This document shows, one piece after another, positions 7,457 to 15,459 of a stretch of DNA of 20,054 nucleotides. Numbering within the stretch: the stretch's first letter is position 1; each line of letters opens with the position of its first letter. The position numbers and the translations under genes are program-made. Under the pieces are notes generated by a model that saw nothing but the letters and a program-made list of their open reading frames with translations, was not told the origin of the DNA and made no database searches. The stretch comes from a virus: positions 1-20,054 of the IMG/VR virus record IMGVR_UViG_3300046467_001312. The stretch is one strand, 5' to 3'.

Positions 7457-7485
7457 ATTATACCATACTTTTGACCATTTGTAAA
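7457..7485 (-). promoter_or_regulatory. Promoter P1, sigma70-type, repeated family
   Basis: Minus strand TTTACA (7485-7480), 17-base spacer, TATAAT (7462-7457) with an extended -10 TGG. It shares the block AAAAGTATGGTATAAT with P2 and P4 and nearly with P3. It drives the gene starting at 7420 with a normal leader of about 30 bases. Confidence 0.9.
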
Positions 7486-7522
7486 CCTTTTTTTGCATTT
7501 ATTTTCAATTATTTTGCATTAA

Positions 7523-7541
7523 TGAGACACAGTTTGTCTCA
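7523..7541. other. Perfect 7-bp inverted repeat between terminator and P1
   Basis: TGAGACA, five-base loop, TGTCTCA. It lies about 38 bases upstream of the P1 -35 box and just beyond the terminator. It has no flanking T-run on either strand, so it is not a terminator; it could be an operator or RNA-processing hairpin. Confidence 0.4.
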
Positions 7542-7548
7542 GGTCCAT

Positions 7549-7575
7549 AAAAAAAGGAGGCCAAAGCCCCCCTTT
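7549..7575 (-). terminator. Intrinsic terminator of the helicase operon
   Basis: On the minus strand, GGGGGC, loop TTTG, GCCTCC (one G-U pair) is followed by seven T residues. It lies just after the stop at 7597 of the small membrane protein and before promoter P1, a classic Rho-independent terminator between two transcription units. Confidence 0.85.
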
Positions 7576-7596
7576 CTATCAGAACAGATAATTTAA

Positions 7597-7776
7597 TTAT
7601 TCTGCTTTTACTAAAGTGTAGACACCATAAGCTAGTCCGGCCCATGCGAGCCATTTAGCTAATCCGCCTAAGAGAATTACAGAGCCGCAAACAACTACAA
7701 TAGTTGTTCCGTCCCAGGTAGTTCTTTCAGCAACTCGAGCTTTCACCCAGTCCACTGCTGTATTTAGATAATTCAT
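7597..7776 (-). CDS. Small membrane protein, last gene before terminator
   Basis: A 59-residue protein beginning MNYLNTAVDWVKARVAERT. An amphipathic N-terminus is followed by a hydrophobic stretch at about residues 25-56 with Gly and Trp residues, probably one or two membrane spans. A GAGGA ribosome site lies six bases before the ATG. I recall similar small proteins in marine T4-like phages, without known function. A holin-like or host-membrane role is possible but not shown. Confidence 0.75.
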   Translation of the reverse strand: MNYLNTAVDWVKARVAERTTWDGTTIVVVCGSVILLGGLAKWLAWAGLAYGVYTLVKAE

Positions 7777-7791
7777 ACTATTTCCTCTGGT

Positions 7792-9195
7792 TTAGATTTT
7801 AAATTCAGCATAAGGATCACGTTGTTCTCCCTCCCCAAATTTATTGATTGCTTTATCATTCGACACAACTGTATCAGACATTATATCTGTTTGTGCCGAT
7901 TCTTCTACATCGTAAAGTTTCATGCGGGAACGATCTATACCAACTACAAAACGCTTGTATTTAGTTGGATCGTTATAACGATTTTTTAATTGCTTTACCA
8001 GCAATTGACCAAGATCATCAAGCTCCTCTGTGCTAATAAGAGCAAACATGAGATCTGCCGTAGCCGGTAGACCAAATGATTCCGAAGTGTCCTCTAATCC
8101 TACATCAGTATTTGAATAACCAGATCTAGTCGTTTGCGTTGCACTCACGATCGGGACATTAAATTCAACCGCTAAACCCCTTAATTCTTCCGCTATAGAT
8201 TTAACGTATGAGTAAGTATTTATACTTCCCCCAAGCCCACGCATCCGCGAGGACGCGCATATATTGATATAATCAACATAAATTATATGAGGTATGAAGT
8301 TCTTTTTTAACTTTAATTCGTTTAATAAAGCTCTGAAGTGTCCCGTATGGGCTGCGCCCGTAGGATACTCTTTAACTATAAGTTTCCCTATAGAGTTCTT
8401 CGCTATTCTTTGGATCTTATTATCGAATACATTTTTTGGAAGTGTTTCCAATTGTTGTATAGGTAGATCCATAAGGTTAGCATCGATTCTTTCTGCTATT
8501 CTTTCTTCAGCCATTTCCATGGTAATATAAAGAACATTTTTTCCTAATTCAAGATTAGCTGCTGCAGTATGGCACATAAAAAGAGATTTACCTACACCTG
8601 TACCTGCCATACATATGTTTAAGGTTTTATTTGGTAAACCACCTTTTGTAATTTTGTTAAAGTAATCTAAGTCCCATGGGATTCTAGATTCTTTTGAATT
8701 ATAAAATTCAAATCTTTCTTCAGAATTGTCAATATAGTCATGGCCAATATTAGGATCAAAATTAACCCCTAGGGCTTTTTGTAATATATCTGGTATAGCT
8801 TCTTCAGATTGCTCTCCTTTACCATCTATGATTTGTATAGATTCCATGATTGCAATATATACAGCACGATCCCTACACCACTTTTCTGTTTCTATGACTA
8901 AGTATTCTTGTTCAACATCGCTTTTAGATTTACATTCATTAATACATTCTGATACATTAATTCTAGTCTCATCTGGGAGTTGAACTTTTTTAAGTTCTAA
9001 TTCTAATATTTTAGAGGTAGGCATTTTGTTATGTTTATTAACAAAGTCTACAACAAGATCAAATACCACACTATGTGGTTGTTCAAAGTAATCCGGCTTT
9101 AGATAAGGTATTACTCTACGTAAATACTCCTCATCATTTATTAGATGACTAAGTACGTGTGTTTGTATTTGTGTTGTTATGTCCAATTTTTCCAA
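7792..9195 (-). CDS. 41: Replicative DNA helicase, gp41/DnaB type
   Basis: A 467-residue RecA-fold hexameric helicase that unwinds DNA at the phage replication fork, partner of a primase. Walker A is AGTGVGKS at about 197-204, Walker B lies in IIYVDYIN near 307-314, and SATQTTRSGY near 350 matches the DnaB-family H4 region. The N-terminal 150 residues form the helical primase-interaction domain. Translation appears to start at a TTG (9195) after an AGGA site, since no ATG is placed to give the family N-terminus; a second TTG at 9186 is possible. It overlaps the upstream gene by 47 bases. Confidence 0.93.
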   Translation of the reverse strand: MEKLDITTQIQTHVLSHLINDEEYLRRVIPYLKPDYFEQPHSVVFDLVVDFVNKHNKMPTSKILELELKKVQLPDETRINVSECINECKSKSDVEQEYLVIETEKWCRDRAVYIAIMESIQIIDGKGEQSEEAIPDILQKALGVNFDPNIGHDYIDNSEERFEFYNSKESRIPWDLDYFNKITKGGLPNKTLNICMAGTGVGKSLFMCHTAAANLELGKNVLYITMEMAEERIAERIDANLMDLPIQQLETLPKNVFDNKIQRIAKNSIGKLIVKEYPTGAAHTGHFRALLNELKLKKNFIPHIIYVDYINICASSRMRGLGGSINTYSYVKSIAEELRGLAVEFNVPIVSATQTTRSGYSNTDVGLEDTSESFGLPATADLMFALISTEELDDLGQLLVKQLKNRYNDPTKYKRFVVGIDRSRMKLYDVEESAQTDIMSDTVVSNDKAINKFGEGEQRDPYAEFKI

Positions 9196-9508
9196 TCACT
9201 TTTCCTGTGTCTAGTGATTCTTCCATTATATTTTGAAGGATTCCGCCGATATAGTTTCTAAAATCTATATCTCCGATTAATTCTGATTCTTCGAATTGTC
9301 CTGCTTCCTGTATATCATAGGTAAATGCAAGAGTTGCAATATCTAGTTCTGGGCTCTCTTTTATCGAGACCTTCCCATATATGTATAACACATCTTTCCA
9401 TTTACCTGTAAGTAATTTAACCCCATAAAATTCTATATCATTAGATTCTACTAATTGATAATCAGCATTAGTAATGATTGATTCACCGGGTGATTCAAAT
9501 TCACTCAT
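9149..9508 (-). CDS. Conserved T4-like hypothetical between uvsX and helicase
   Basis: A 119-residue protein with a beta-rich core (YGVKLLTGKWKDVLYIYGKV), a helical C-terminal third and a low-complexity Asn/Thr tail. I recall proteins of this kind in the same slot between uvsX and the helicase in marine T4-like phages; the function is unknown. It starts inside the last codons of uvsX (8-base overlap) and runs 47 bases into the helicase gene. The Asn/Thr repeat tail is encoded in that overlap. Confidence 0.8.
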   Translation of the reverse strand: MSEFESPGESIITNADYQLVESNDIEFYGVKLLTGKWKDVLYIYGKVSIKESPELDIATLAFTYDIQEAGQFEESELIGDIDFRNYIGGILQNIMEESLDTGKVIGKIGHNNTNTNTRT

Positions 9509-10553
9509 TTTCTATATCCAGTTCTATATTATCTAGTAATGGCTTATGCCCTATTTGATAATGACCTTTGACAAAATCTTTGAAATCTGTTTCATCAAAT
9601 ATTGGCGCCCAAAAAGATTCTGAAAGCGTGTCTTTCTCTCTAACTTTTGGATCGACCAGTTCTCCAGTATCTTTATCAACCCTGCAGTACCAACCAATAG
9701 AAGGCTTAGCAACATAGTTACCAGCAAGAGCGACATCCAGTAAACCACTGTAACGCTCAATGCCACCTTCCCAGCTGACAGATATAGGAATTTTTGACTT
9801 TTCTCTAACAAATCTCGATTTTTCGACGTTGATGACAAAATTATATCCTCTTATTTCTGTTCCCACTTTCTTTTGTTGTCTTCCGATAATCCATATATTG
9901 TCGGCAGAATAATAAATACCCGTACCTCCGGAAACAATTGCTTTTGGAAACAATCCTATCTCTTGATAGGTATGATTAACTGCTAAAAGGGAAATATTTT
10001 TCATGGTTAAATATGGTGTGACCATTCTAAACAATCCTTTTAACGCTTTGGCTCTTGTCATATCAGCTACAGATTTTTCATTAAGTGTATCATCTAGCTC
10101 TTTCTTTGAAGCTAGATTACCAATTGAATCTATAACAATTATAACATGATCTCCTCTTTCCAGACTTTCTAGTTGATTAACTATATCGAACTTTAATTGT
10201 TCTACATCTGTAATTGGAGTGTGTAATACTCTCGATACATCAATATCGAATGATTCAAAGAATTTTTGGGGTGCTCCAAATTCTGAATCATAAAATAATA
10301 ACACTGCATCATCATACTTCTTTAAGTAATCTCTTGCTATAAGAAGAGCAAATGATGTTTTAAAATGCTTACTCGGTCCTGCTAGGACAGTAAGCCCTGG
10401 AGCTAAACCCCCATCTAGGTTTCCAGATAAAGCTGCGTTTATCATTGGAACTGATGTTGATACAATCTCTTGATCTTTAAAGAATATTGATTCAGATAAA
10501 ACTGCTGTAGTTTTAATCTTGCTATTCTTTTTAAGTTTATCCATTATTCCCAT
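9501..10553 (-). CDS. uvsX: UvsX recombinase (RecA-like)
   Basis: A 350-residue strand-exchange protein that drives recombination-dependent replication and repair in T4-like phages. The Walker A motif GPSKHFKTS (59-67) is the UvsX form, close to T4 GPSKSFKS. Walker B lies in VIIVIDSIGN, and NHTYQEIGLF followed by VSGGTGIYYS matches loop 2. The start ATG overlaps the bS21 stop by one base (TAATG), preceded by GGGAGG at seven bases. The acidic C-terminus (NIELDIENE) is typical of RecA-like proteins. Confidence 0.95.
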   Translation of the reverse strand: MGIMDKLKKNSKIKTTAVLSESIFFKDQEIVSTSVPMINAALSGNLDGGLAPGLTVLAGPSKHFKTSFALLIARDYLKKYDDAVLLFYDSEFGAPQKFFESFDIDVSRVLHTPITDVEQLKFDIVNQLESLERGDHVIIVIDSIGNLASKKELDDTLNEKSVADMTRAKALKGLFRMVTPYLTMKNISLLAVNHTYQEIGLFPKAIVSGGTGIYYSADNIWIIGRQQKKVGTEIRGYNFVINVEKSRFVREKSKIPISVSWEGGIERYSGLLDVALAGNYVAKPSIGWYCRVDKDTGELVDPKVREKDTLSESFWAPIFDETDFKDFVKGHYQIGHKPLLDNIELDIENE

Positions 10554-10819
10554 TAGTATAACCTCCCTCGTGGTAAAGGTCTAAGGGACATTGAATCTTC
10601 TTTCTTTCTCCAACGAGCTGTTCCTTCTGCCTTTTTTCTAATTCTTTTTTGACAAGGCTTTTCGAAGTATTCTCTACGTCTAAGTTCTTGTATAATTCCA
10701 GCTCTTTCAACTTGCTTTCGAAACTTGCGCATTGCAATATCAAATGGCATTGGTCTCAATGGCCTATTACTTTTGTCTTTTGGGTGCCTCGGACGAGGTC
10801 TTAAATCTACACTTGGCAT
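10553..10819 (-). CDS. rpsU: Ribosomal protein bS21 homologue
   Basis: An 88-residue protein whose core (residues 25-73) is bS21: [17 protein letters not shown], then RRREYFEKP and a basic helix ending RWRKK. Cellular bS21 sits at the mRNA exit side of the 30S subunit and affects initiation. Compared with usual lengths of about 60-70, there is an extra Pro/Arg-rich N-terminus and a C-terminal extension. An internal ATG at residue 24 would give a canonical start, but the ribosome site (GGAG) and promoter P2 favour the first ATG. Marine phages including T4-like pelagiphages are known to carry bS21. Confidence 0.93.
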   Translation of the reverse strand: MPSVDLRPRPRHPKDKSNRPLRPMPFDIAMRKFRKQVERAGIIQELRRREYFEKPCQKRIRKKAEGTARWRKKEDSMSLRPLPRGRLY

Positions 10820-10842
10820 TAAATTTTCTCCATAATAGGTCT

Positions 10843-10871
10843 ATTATACCATACTTTTGTCTGTTTGTAAA
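10843..10871 (-). promoter_or_regulatory. Promoter P2, sigma70-type, repeated family
   Basis: TTTACA (10871-10866), 17-base spacer, TATAAT (10848-10843), extended -10 TGG. The leader to the bS21 ATG is about 17 bases from the expected start site. The -35 box abuts the stop of the upstream membrane-protein gene. It drives bS21, uvsX and helicase. Confidence 0.9.
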
Positions 10872-10874
10872 CCA

Positions 10875-11168
10875 TTATATTGTGAAATATTGAATAAAGT
10901 TTTTAAGTAAGAATAATAATCCAGCACCATTTAATATGATTAAAGCTCTATCATTCCATAGTATACTTACTATTAACCATAGTGAAACACCAATTAATGA
11001 AAGTCCTAAGTCGTATATTGTTAAACCCTCGAGACCTCTAATTGACATTGCTGCTAATACAAATACTGATGCAACCCATTTTACATACCAGTCAGTGGTA
11101 TATTTAGGAGTTGCTGATTTAAATATTCTTTTAGAATTTCTTAATTCTTTAGGATCATATGAAGTCAT
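10875..11168 (-). CDS. Three-span membrane protein
   Basis: A 97-residue protein: a polar N-terminus (MTSYDPKELRNSKRIFKS) and three hydrophobic stretches at about 29-45, 51-70 and 75-90. I recall similar proteins in marine T4-like phages, with no known function. It overlaps the end of the dCMP deaminase gene by 14 bases and is the last gene of the P3 operon. No clear terminator follows before P2. Confidence 0.75.
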   Translation of the reverse strand: MTSYDPKELRNSKRIFKSATPKYTTDWYVKWVASVFVLAAMSIRGLEGLTIYDLGLSLIGVSLWLIVSILWNDRALIILNGAGLLFLLKNFIQYFTI

Positions 11169-11595
11169 ATGTTACTCCTACTTCTTTAAACATTGATTGA
11201 GTTTCTAGAATAGAAACCTTCCATCTATCAGGAATGAAATTCTTTCTATTAGGGATAACTACCCTCTCAATTCCAACCTGAATTATTCCTTTTGCACACT
11301 CACTACATACAGGAAGTCCGTAAACGTACAATGTGCTACCATTAAGATTAGCTCCATTATAACCTGCATTATAAATGCAATTCATTTCTGCATGAACTAC
11401 ATATGAATATTTGACTTCTCTATTTTCCATTCTTGATTTTGATTCGCGTATACCTCTAGGAAATCCATTATATCCTTGCGCGAGCACCTGCCCACGCGCG
11501 CCTATCGCGACCGCTCCTACGCCCGTGCTAGGGTCTTTTGACCAAACTGAGAAGAACTTAGCAAGATCTAAATATTTTTCATCATGCTTATGCAT
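11155..11595 (-). CDS. cd: Deoxycytidylate deaminase
   Basis: A 146-residue zinc enzyme converting dCMP to dUMP for thymidylate supply. HAEMN gives zinc ligand H68 and catalytic E70; PVCSEC gives C97 and C100. The length is typical of phage dCMP deaminases. It overlaps the amidotransferase gene upstream by 8 bases. Codons for residues 24-41 (about 11470-11532) switch sharply to GC-rich forms, with four Ala codons all GCG, unlike the rest of the gene. Confidence 0.92.
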   Translation of the reverse strand: MHKHDEKYLDLAKFFSVWSKDPSTGVGAVAIGARGQVLAQGYNGFPRGIRESKSRMENREVKYSYVVHAEMNCIYNAGYNGANLNGSTLYVYGLPVCSECAKGIIQVGIERVVIPNRKNFIPDRWKVSILETQSMFKEVGVTYDFI

Positions 11596-12934
11596 TACTT
11601 CTCCAAATTTCTTGATTGATTATTCTTTGTTCCATAGGGTTATCTCTTATAGCTTCTGTTTTAAGAGGTAGCTTATCTCTGTCTAATATTTCTTGGGGTA
11701 TTAATTCCGCAAATGTTTCTTTTAATTCTTTCTTTTCACCATTGCGCATTTCATATGGAATACCTAATGCATGTTTAATTACTGCTGGAGATAGAAAAGG
11801 AGCTCGTAGCTCTACTGTAGATCTCATCATAGTACGATCTAATTTAGGTAAATGATAATAAGGTAATTCACAGAATACATCACTATGTTGTGAATCATAT
11901 TCTTTGGCTCTACGATAACCACCGAACAATTCATCTGCACCATCACCTGTTAATACATTCTTAAATCCTAATTCATTAAGCTTTTCTGCCATAGCTATTT
12001 GGGGTTTTACTGATCCTAGATCTACAGGAGATTGGTGTACCATCACTGCATACTCATCCGTTATAGCTCCTAGGGTTACGTCTATGCAATCCTTTTCAAT
12101 CATCTTAGCATAACTATGTTCATTATTTTCTACGTGTATAGCCGTAACCTTTTTATCTAATGAAATTTCTTTTATTAATTGATATATAATACTTGAATCT
12201 AATCCACCTGATAACAATACAGCAGCTTCTCTAAAACCGGTTAAACGATTACGAACTGCACAAGAAAGATCACTATAAAGGCCAAATGTTTCAACCCTAT
12301 CCCAATGCCAATATAGATGTTCTTCTCCTTCAAAAAGATAATGCCCTGGCTTTAATTGTTTAATTTCATTCCAAGGTGTTCCACCAGTAGGATCATAACC
12401 CCATTTCATTACATTACTATGGAATGTTTTATTAGGTGTTACAGGTCCAAATGTCTTTAATGCATTTGGTTCACTAGCAGCACAATCATAATCATTTCTA
12501 TAATATACTGGTTTAATTCCTAGGAAGTCTGTATAGATTATAGGTCTCTCATAACCACAATCACCTTCACTGAAGGTTATATAAGACCAAAATCCATCGA
12601 ACTTGTGCCAATCGAATTCTGGATAGGGATGATGGTTTGCATTATAATATTGATGATGTATCATTAATGCATCAGTATCATAATTACCAAATTCCCTAAA
12701 ATTAAATATCTCACCGACAAACATTGAAGGAGGACATTCTATACCTTTACCAATTGGTTGTATAGCTATTTTAGGATCTGGATCTACCATTGGTAGAGCG
12801 ATGTGTGCTAGATCATAACCAAAATAGTGTTGATAACCTACATATTGTTTTTCTCCTCGATAACTCATTTCATCAATAAGTTTAATCAAATTTGGAGATC
12901 CTTCGGTTTGTTTAGCTATTATAAATCCGCACAT
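11588..12934 (-). CDS. Asparagine-synthetase-like glutamine amidotransferase, divergent
   Basis: A 448-residue two-domain protein. Residues 1-200 are a class II glutamine amidotransferase with N-terminal nucleophile C2. Residues about 215-448 are the asparagine-synthase ATP-pyrophosphatase domain with PP-loop SGGLDSS (242-248) and GDGADELFGGY. It is shorter than cellular AsnB (about 550). From memory of E. coli AsnB, the conserved Arg of the HxRLxIxD segment is Ala here (AHIALPMVD) and NGEIYN reads VGEIFN, so glutamine use may be altered. It lies between nucleotide enzymes, so the product may be asparagine or a modified base or nucleotide. Confidence 0.85.
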   Translation of the reverse strand: MCGFIIAKQTEGSPNLIKLIDEMSYRGEKQYVGYQHYFGYDLAHIALPMVDPDPKIAIQPIGKGIECPPSMFVGEIFNFREFGNYDTDALMIHHQYYNANHHPYPEFDWHKFDGFWSYITFSEGDCGYERPIIYTDFLGIKPVYYRNDYDCAASEPNALKTFGPVTPNKTFHSNVMKWGYDPTGGTPWNEIKQLKPGHYLFEGEEHLYWHWDRVETFGLYSDLSCAVRNRLTGFREAAVLLSGGLDSSIIYQLIKEISLDKKVTAIHVENNEHSYAKMIEKDCIDVTLGAITDEYAVMVHQSPVDLGSVKPQIAMAEKLNELGFKNVLTGDGADELFGGYRRAKEYDSQHSDVFCELPYYHLPKLDRTMMRSTVELRAPFLSPAVIKHALGIPYEMRNGEKKELKETFAELIPQEILDRDKLPLKTEAIRDNPMEQRIINQEIWRSNA

Positions 12935-13680
12935 AATCTTTCCAAATTGTATTTATCTAATGCAAAACAATGCAAAGAAGTAGAACTAAAATGTAATGTT
13001 CCTGGTATAGTACCATTAAGCTCTGCTGCTTTTATTAACCACATGGCTAATCGATTAGCAAAGTATAAATCATTATGTAAATGTCTTACAACATCACATG
13101 ATCTCATATGATAAGCACAATGTAATTTCTCTTCTCTTAACATAAAATGCCATCCGAAGGTACATGGTACGCGCTCGCCTAGCGCCGCGGCCGTGAGGTC
13201 TTCTGGAAACCATATCGGAATATAGCATTGTCTAGTAGTAGGATCCTTTTTTAAAAGTTCCACTGCAGTATTTAGGTTAGCTATAATAAATCTTATTCCT
13301 TCTGTAACAATACCTCGGCTAGCTTTATCCCCATTATTTTGCCATAATCTTTCTGGATAGGAATGAGAAAAAGCCTCATCACTACTTAAATATTTGTCTG
13401 TATCTTTTAACCACATTGTGTGGGATGGGGGAGGATTATAAGGTATACCTGATACTCTTTCATCGAAATGAACATCTGCCCAAGGTTGAGTAGCTTGTAA
13501 AAGCTCTGAAGCTTCACTGGCTGTACTGGACATTGGTACCATTAGATCAGCATGAATAATTTCTAAGAAAGATGGGTGATTAGTATCACCTTGCCACCTT
13601 TCGGTTTCTATTTCATGTCCTTGTTCTAATAATTTCTTTCTTAATAGATGTAATCCTTCTTTAAGATCCTTAGCTCTCAT
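12919..13680 (-). CDS. Thymidylate-synthase-fold protein, possible dCMP-type enzyme
   Basis: A 253-residue member of the thymidylate synthase/deoxypyrimidylate hydroxymethylase superfamily. DPTTRQCYIPIWFPEDL carries the phosphate-binding Arg region, VPCTFGWHF holds nucleophile C173, and MRSCD matches the RSxD motif. In the canonical LGLPFNI segment this protein reads VRHLHND, placing Asp204 where TS has the uracil-binding Asn; an Asp here marks dCMP hydroxymethylases. The His after the Cys is Thr. Substrate therefore uncertain: dCMP or dUMP, methylation or hydroxymethylation. It overlaps both neighbours. Confidence 0.8.
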   Translation of the reverse strand: MRAKDLKEGLHLLRKKLLEQGHEIETERWQGDTNHPSFLEIIHADLMVPMSSTASEASELLQATQPWADVHFDERVSGIPYNPPPSHTMWLKDTDKYLSSDEAFSHSYPERLWQNNGDKASRGIVTEGIRFIIANLNTAVELLKKDPTTRQCYIPIWFPEDLTAAALGERVPCTFGWHFMLREEKLHCAYHMRSCDVVRHLHNDLYFANRLAMWLIKAAELNGTIPGTLHFSSTSLHCFALDKYNLERLCADL

Positions 13681-14005
13681 TTATTTTCCTATTAAAAATG
13701 TCATTTGTTTTATCTTGACCATCAATATCTCCATCAAGGTAAGCACCAAAGAATGAAGTATAGTTAATTAAATCAACTGCGGAATCTTCTAGAGATTCAA
13801 AGTTTTCTAAATGATTACCATCATTTTCCATTGCATCTAAGATAGATTGCATTCGTAGGATCTTACCTACCATAATATCCATAATAGTGTTAACACCATG
13901 GGGATAATAATCAGCTTGTCTTACTCTAGATACTGGATTTTGATAATCATTGCCTTTTTTTGTTTGGAGCTCGGCTGCTCGCTTTAATATTTGTAAAGGT
14001 TTCAT
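13670..14005 (-). CDS. DUF1599-like (MazG-like helical) protein
   Basis: A 111-residue helical protein. The segments KKGNDYQNPVSRVRQADYYP and ESLEDSAVDLINY resemble DUF1599 (Nmad1, nucleotide modification associated domain 1), recalled rather than searched. The acidic pattern in the second segment is reminiscent of MazG-type NTP pyrophosphohydrolases. It is the first gene of the P3 operon and overlaps the TS-like gene by 11 bases, supporting a nucleotide role. The ATG lies only seven bases after the -10 box, so the mRNA is probably leaderless. Confidence 0.65.
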   Translation of the reverse strand: MKPLQILKRAAELQTKKGNDYQNPVSRVRQADYYPHGVNTIMDIMVGKILRMQSILDAMENDGNHLENFESLEDSAVDLINYTSFFGAYLDGDIDGQDKTNDIFNRKINES

Positions 14006-14012
14006 AATGTCT

Positions 14013-14041
14013 ATTATACCACACTTTTGACTGTTTGTAAA
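14013..14041 (-). promoter_or_regulatory. Promoter P3, sigma70-type, leaderless arrangement
   Basis: TTTACA (14041-14036), 17-base spacer, TATAAT (14018-14013), extended -10 TGG. The seven bases AGACATT separate the -10 from ATG at 14005, so transcription should begin at or next to the start codon. Confidence 0.9.
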
Positions 14042-14044
14042 CCC

Positions 14045-15010
14045 CTAATATTTCTCAAGTACTGTACCTGTTTGATATAAAGGGATTTTAACTTCTGGGT
14101 ATCTTTTGGGATATGTATTCATAAACAATGTTTGGGGTAAATGTCTATGGATAAATGTACCATAAGGTTTTACAGGAAGATTCTCCATTAGCATATCAGC
14201 TATCATTTTATGGAGTAAATAAGGTTTCTTGTTTTGTGTTGGGTCTTTAATAATAGTAATAAACTTTCCGCCTCGTTTTAATTTACCAATAGCTTCTGTA
14301 TAGATTGCTAATACTGTATCCCAGTATTTTTGTCCTTTTAGAATCCCAACATTTTTATCTTTTTCATACTGGATTGTTGCCCCTTTTCCTTCAGAGGTAT
14401 ATCCTCTTTCAGGAGCATCACTTTGTCCTCCCCCAAGAACTGGATAAGGTGTTCCATTAATTACTAAATCAAATATCTCATTACCTATAAATCCTTTATC
14501 ATGTAACAGGTGATTAAGCTCTCTAGCATCACCATTTATTATTGTTCCATTACCTAAAGGAACTACACTTCCGTTTTCATTAGCACGATCATATTGTACT
14601 TGTATTGTTCTTTTTGTAATATCACAGAATTCTAGTTCTATCCCTATAGCATTCCTTCCATGATTAATAGATTCTACAACTGCTGTTCCTGTACCAACTG
14701 TTGGATCCAGAATCATATCACCTGAATTAGTAAAGTTTTGAATTGCCCATCTATATCCTTGCCAGTGACCTGGACATATATGTTTATCAAATCCACCTTC
14801 TGGTTTTACATCTGGAAAATAGTATTGTGATCTCATACTTTGGGTATAATATTGATCGGTAAGTGTATGATATAATTCTCCTAGCCATTCACCTATAATA
14901 ATATCTTTACCGTGGTAATCTTCAGGTATTTCATCTCTTGAATATATCATCGCTGTTCGCACGTCCGATATATTAAACTTTTTTATTGTATCATATTTTC
15001 TGGGGTTCAT
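14045..15010 (-). CDS. DNA methyltransferase, amino type
   Basis: A 321-residue S-adenosylmethionine-dependent DNA methyltransferase. Motif I is DPTVGTGT (about 102-109); the catalytic motif IV region is DLVINGTPYP (about 181-190), an unusual form of (S/T)PPY with Gly-Thr where Ser-Pro is expected. Order I then IV, with the recognition region probably downstream, suggests an N6-adenine or N4-cytosine enzyme. ATG at 15010 is chosen because an AG-rich ribosome-site-like stretch precedes it; the frame is open to 15049. It overlaps the PD-(D/E)xK-like gene by 20 bases. Confidence 0.85.
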   Translation of the reverse strand: MNPRKYDTIKKFNISDVRTAMIYSRDEIPEDYHGKDIIIGEWLGELYHTLTDQYYTQSMRSQYYFPDVKPEGGFDKHICPGHWQGYRWAIQNFTNSGDMILDPTVGTGTAVVESINHGRNAIGIELEFCDITKRTIQVQYDRANENGSVVPLGNGTIINGDARELNHLLHDKGFIGNEIFDLVINGTPYPVLGGGQSDAPERGYTSEGKGATIQYEKDKNVGILKGQKYWDTVLAIYTEAIGKLKRGGKFITIIKDPTQNKKPYLLHKMIADMLMENLPVKPYGTFIHRHLPQTLFMNTYPKRYPEVKIPLYQTGTVLEKY

Positions 15011-15452
15011 ATTGTTCTTCTTCATAATTATATTTAAAATAAGAGTCAAAGGTATATACCTCTTCTGTTCTCATAAACATAACAACGTGGGGGTATTTTG
15101 TTTTTCTATATTCTAATTTTAAAATGTGTTCGAATTTGGTTTGAATATAATTATATCTAAAAGTTTTAACTTCTACCTCTATGTCTTGAGGAGATATAAT
15201 ATCATGCCACATTTTAGGGTTATCGTGGTACCCGTGTTCTTGTATTAGATATTGTTCTGCAACTAATCCATTCTCACAATCCCTTTGGATATCTGAAAAG
15301 GTTCTATGCCTACCTTGTAGTGAATTTCTAGATACTCCACCATCAATTATACCTTTGGTCATCTTGATAGCTTCTTCTTTGATTCTAGCTATGCTTTCTT
15401 CTGTTAGATCATTTCTAGTAAATTCAACTTCACTTAATTCATTTAAATTCAT
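14991..15452 (-). CDS. Putative PD-(D/E)xK endonuclease-like protein
   Basis: A 153-residue protein with a restriction-endonuclease-like pattern: E66 in GLVAEQYLI, an acidic residue D84 or D90, then E94-V-K96 on a predicted strand (IEVEVKTFRY). This spacing fits the PD-(D/E)xK core, though no homologue was checked. It is the first gene after P5 and overlaps the DNA methyltransferase by 20 bases, so the two are probably a functional pair. The ATG is seven bases from the -10 box, giving a leaderless transcript. Confidence 0.6.
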   Translation of the reverse strand: MNLNELSEVEFTRNDLTEESIARIKEEAIKMTKGIIDGGVSRNSLQGRHRTFSDIQRDCENGLVAEQYLIQEHGYHDNPKMWHDIISPQDIEVEVKTFRYNYIQTKFEHILKLEYRKTKYPHVVMFMRTEEVYTFDSYFKYNYEEEQYEPQKI

Positions 15453-15459
15453 AATGTAT

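Noticed and set aside
7421-7498. N-terminal extension of the 145-residue gene to 7498
   Set aside because: These bases contain promoter P1, and a strong ribosome site directly precedes ATG 7420.
10537-10743. 68-codon frame inside the bS21 gene
   Set aside because: It is a shadow of the unmistakable bS21 frame.
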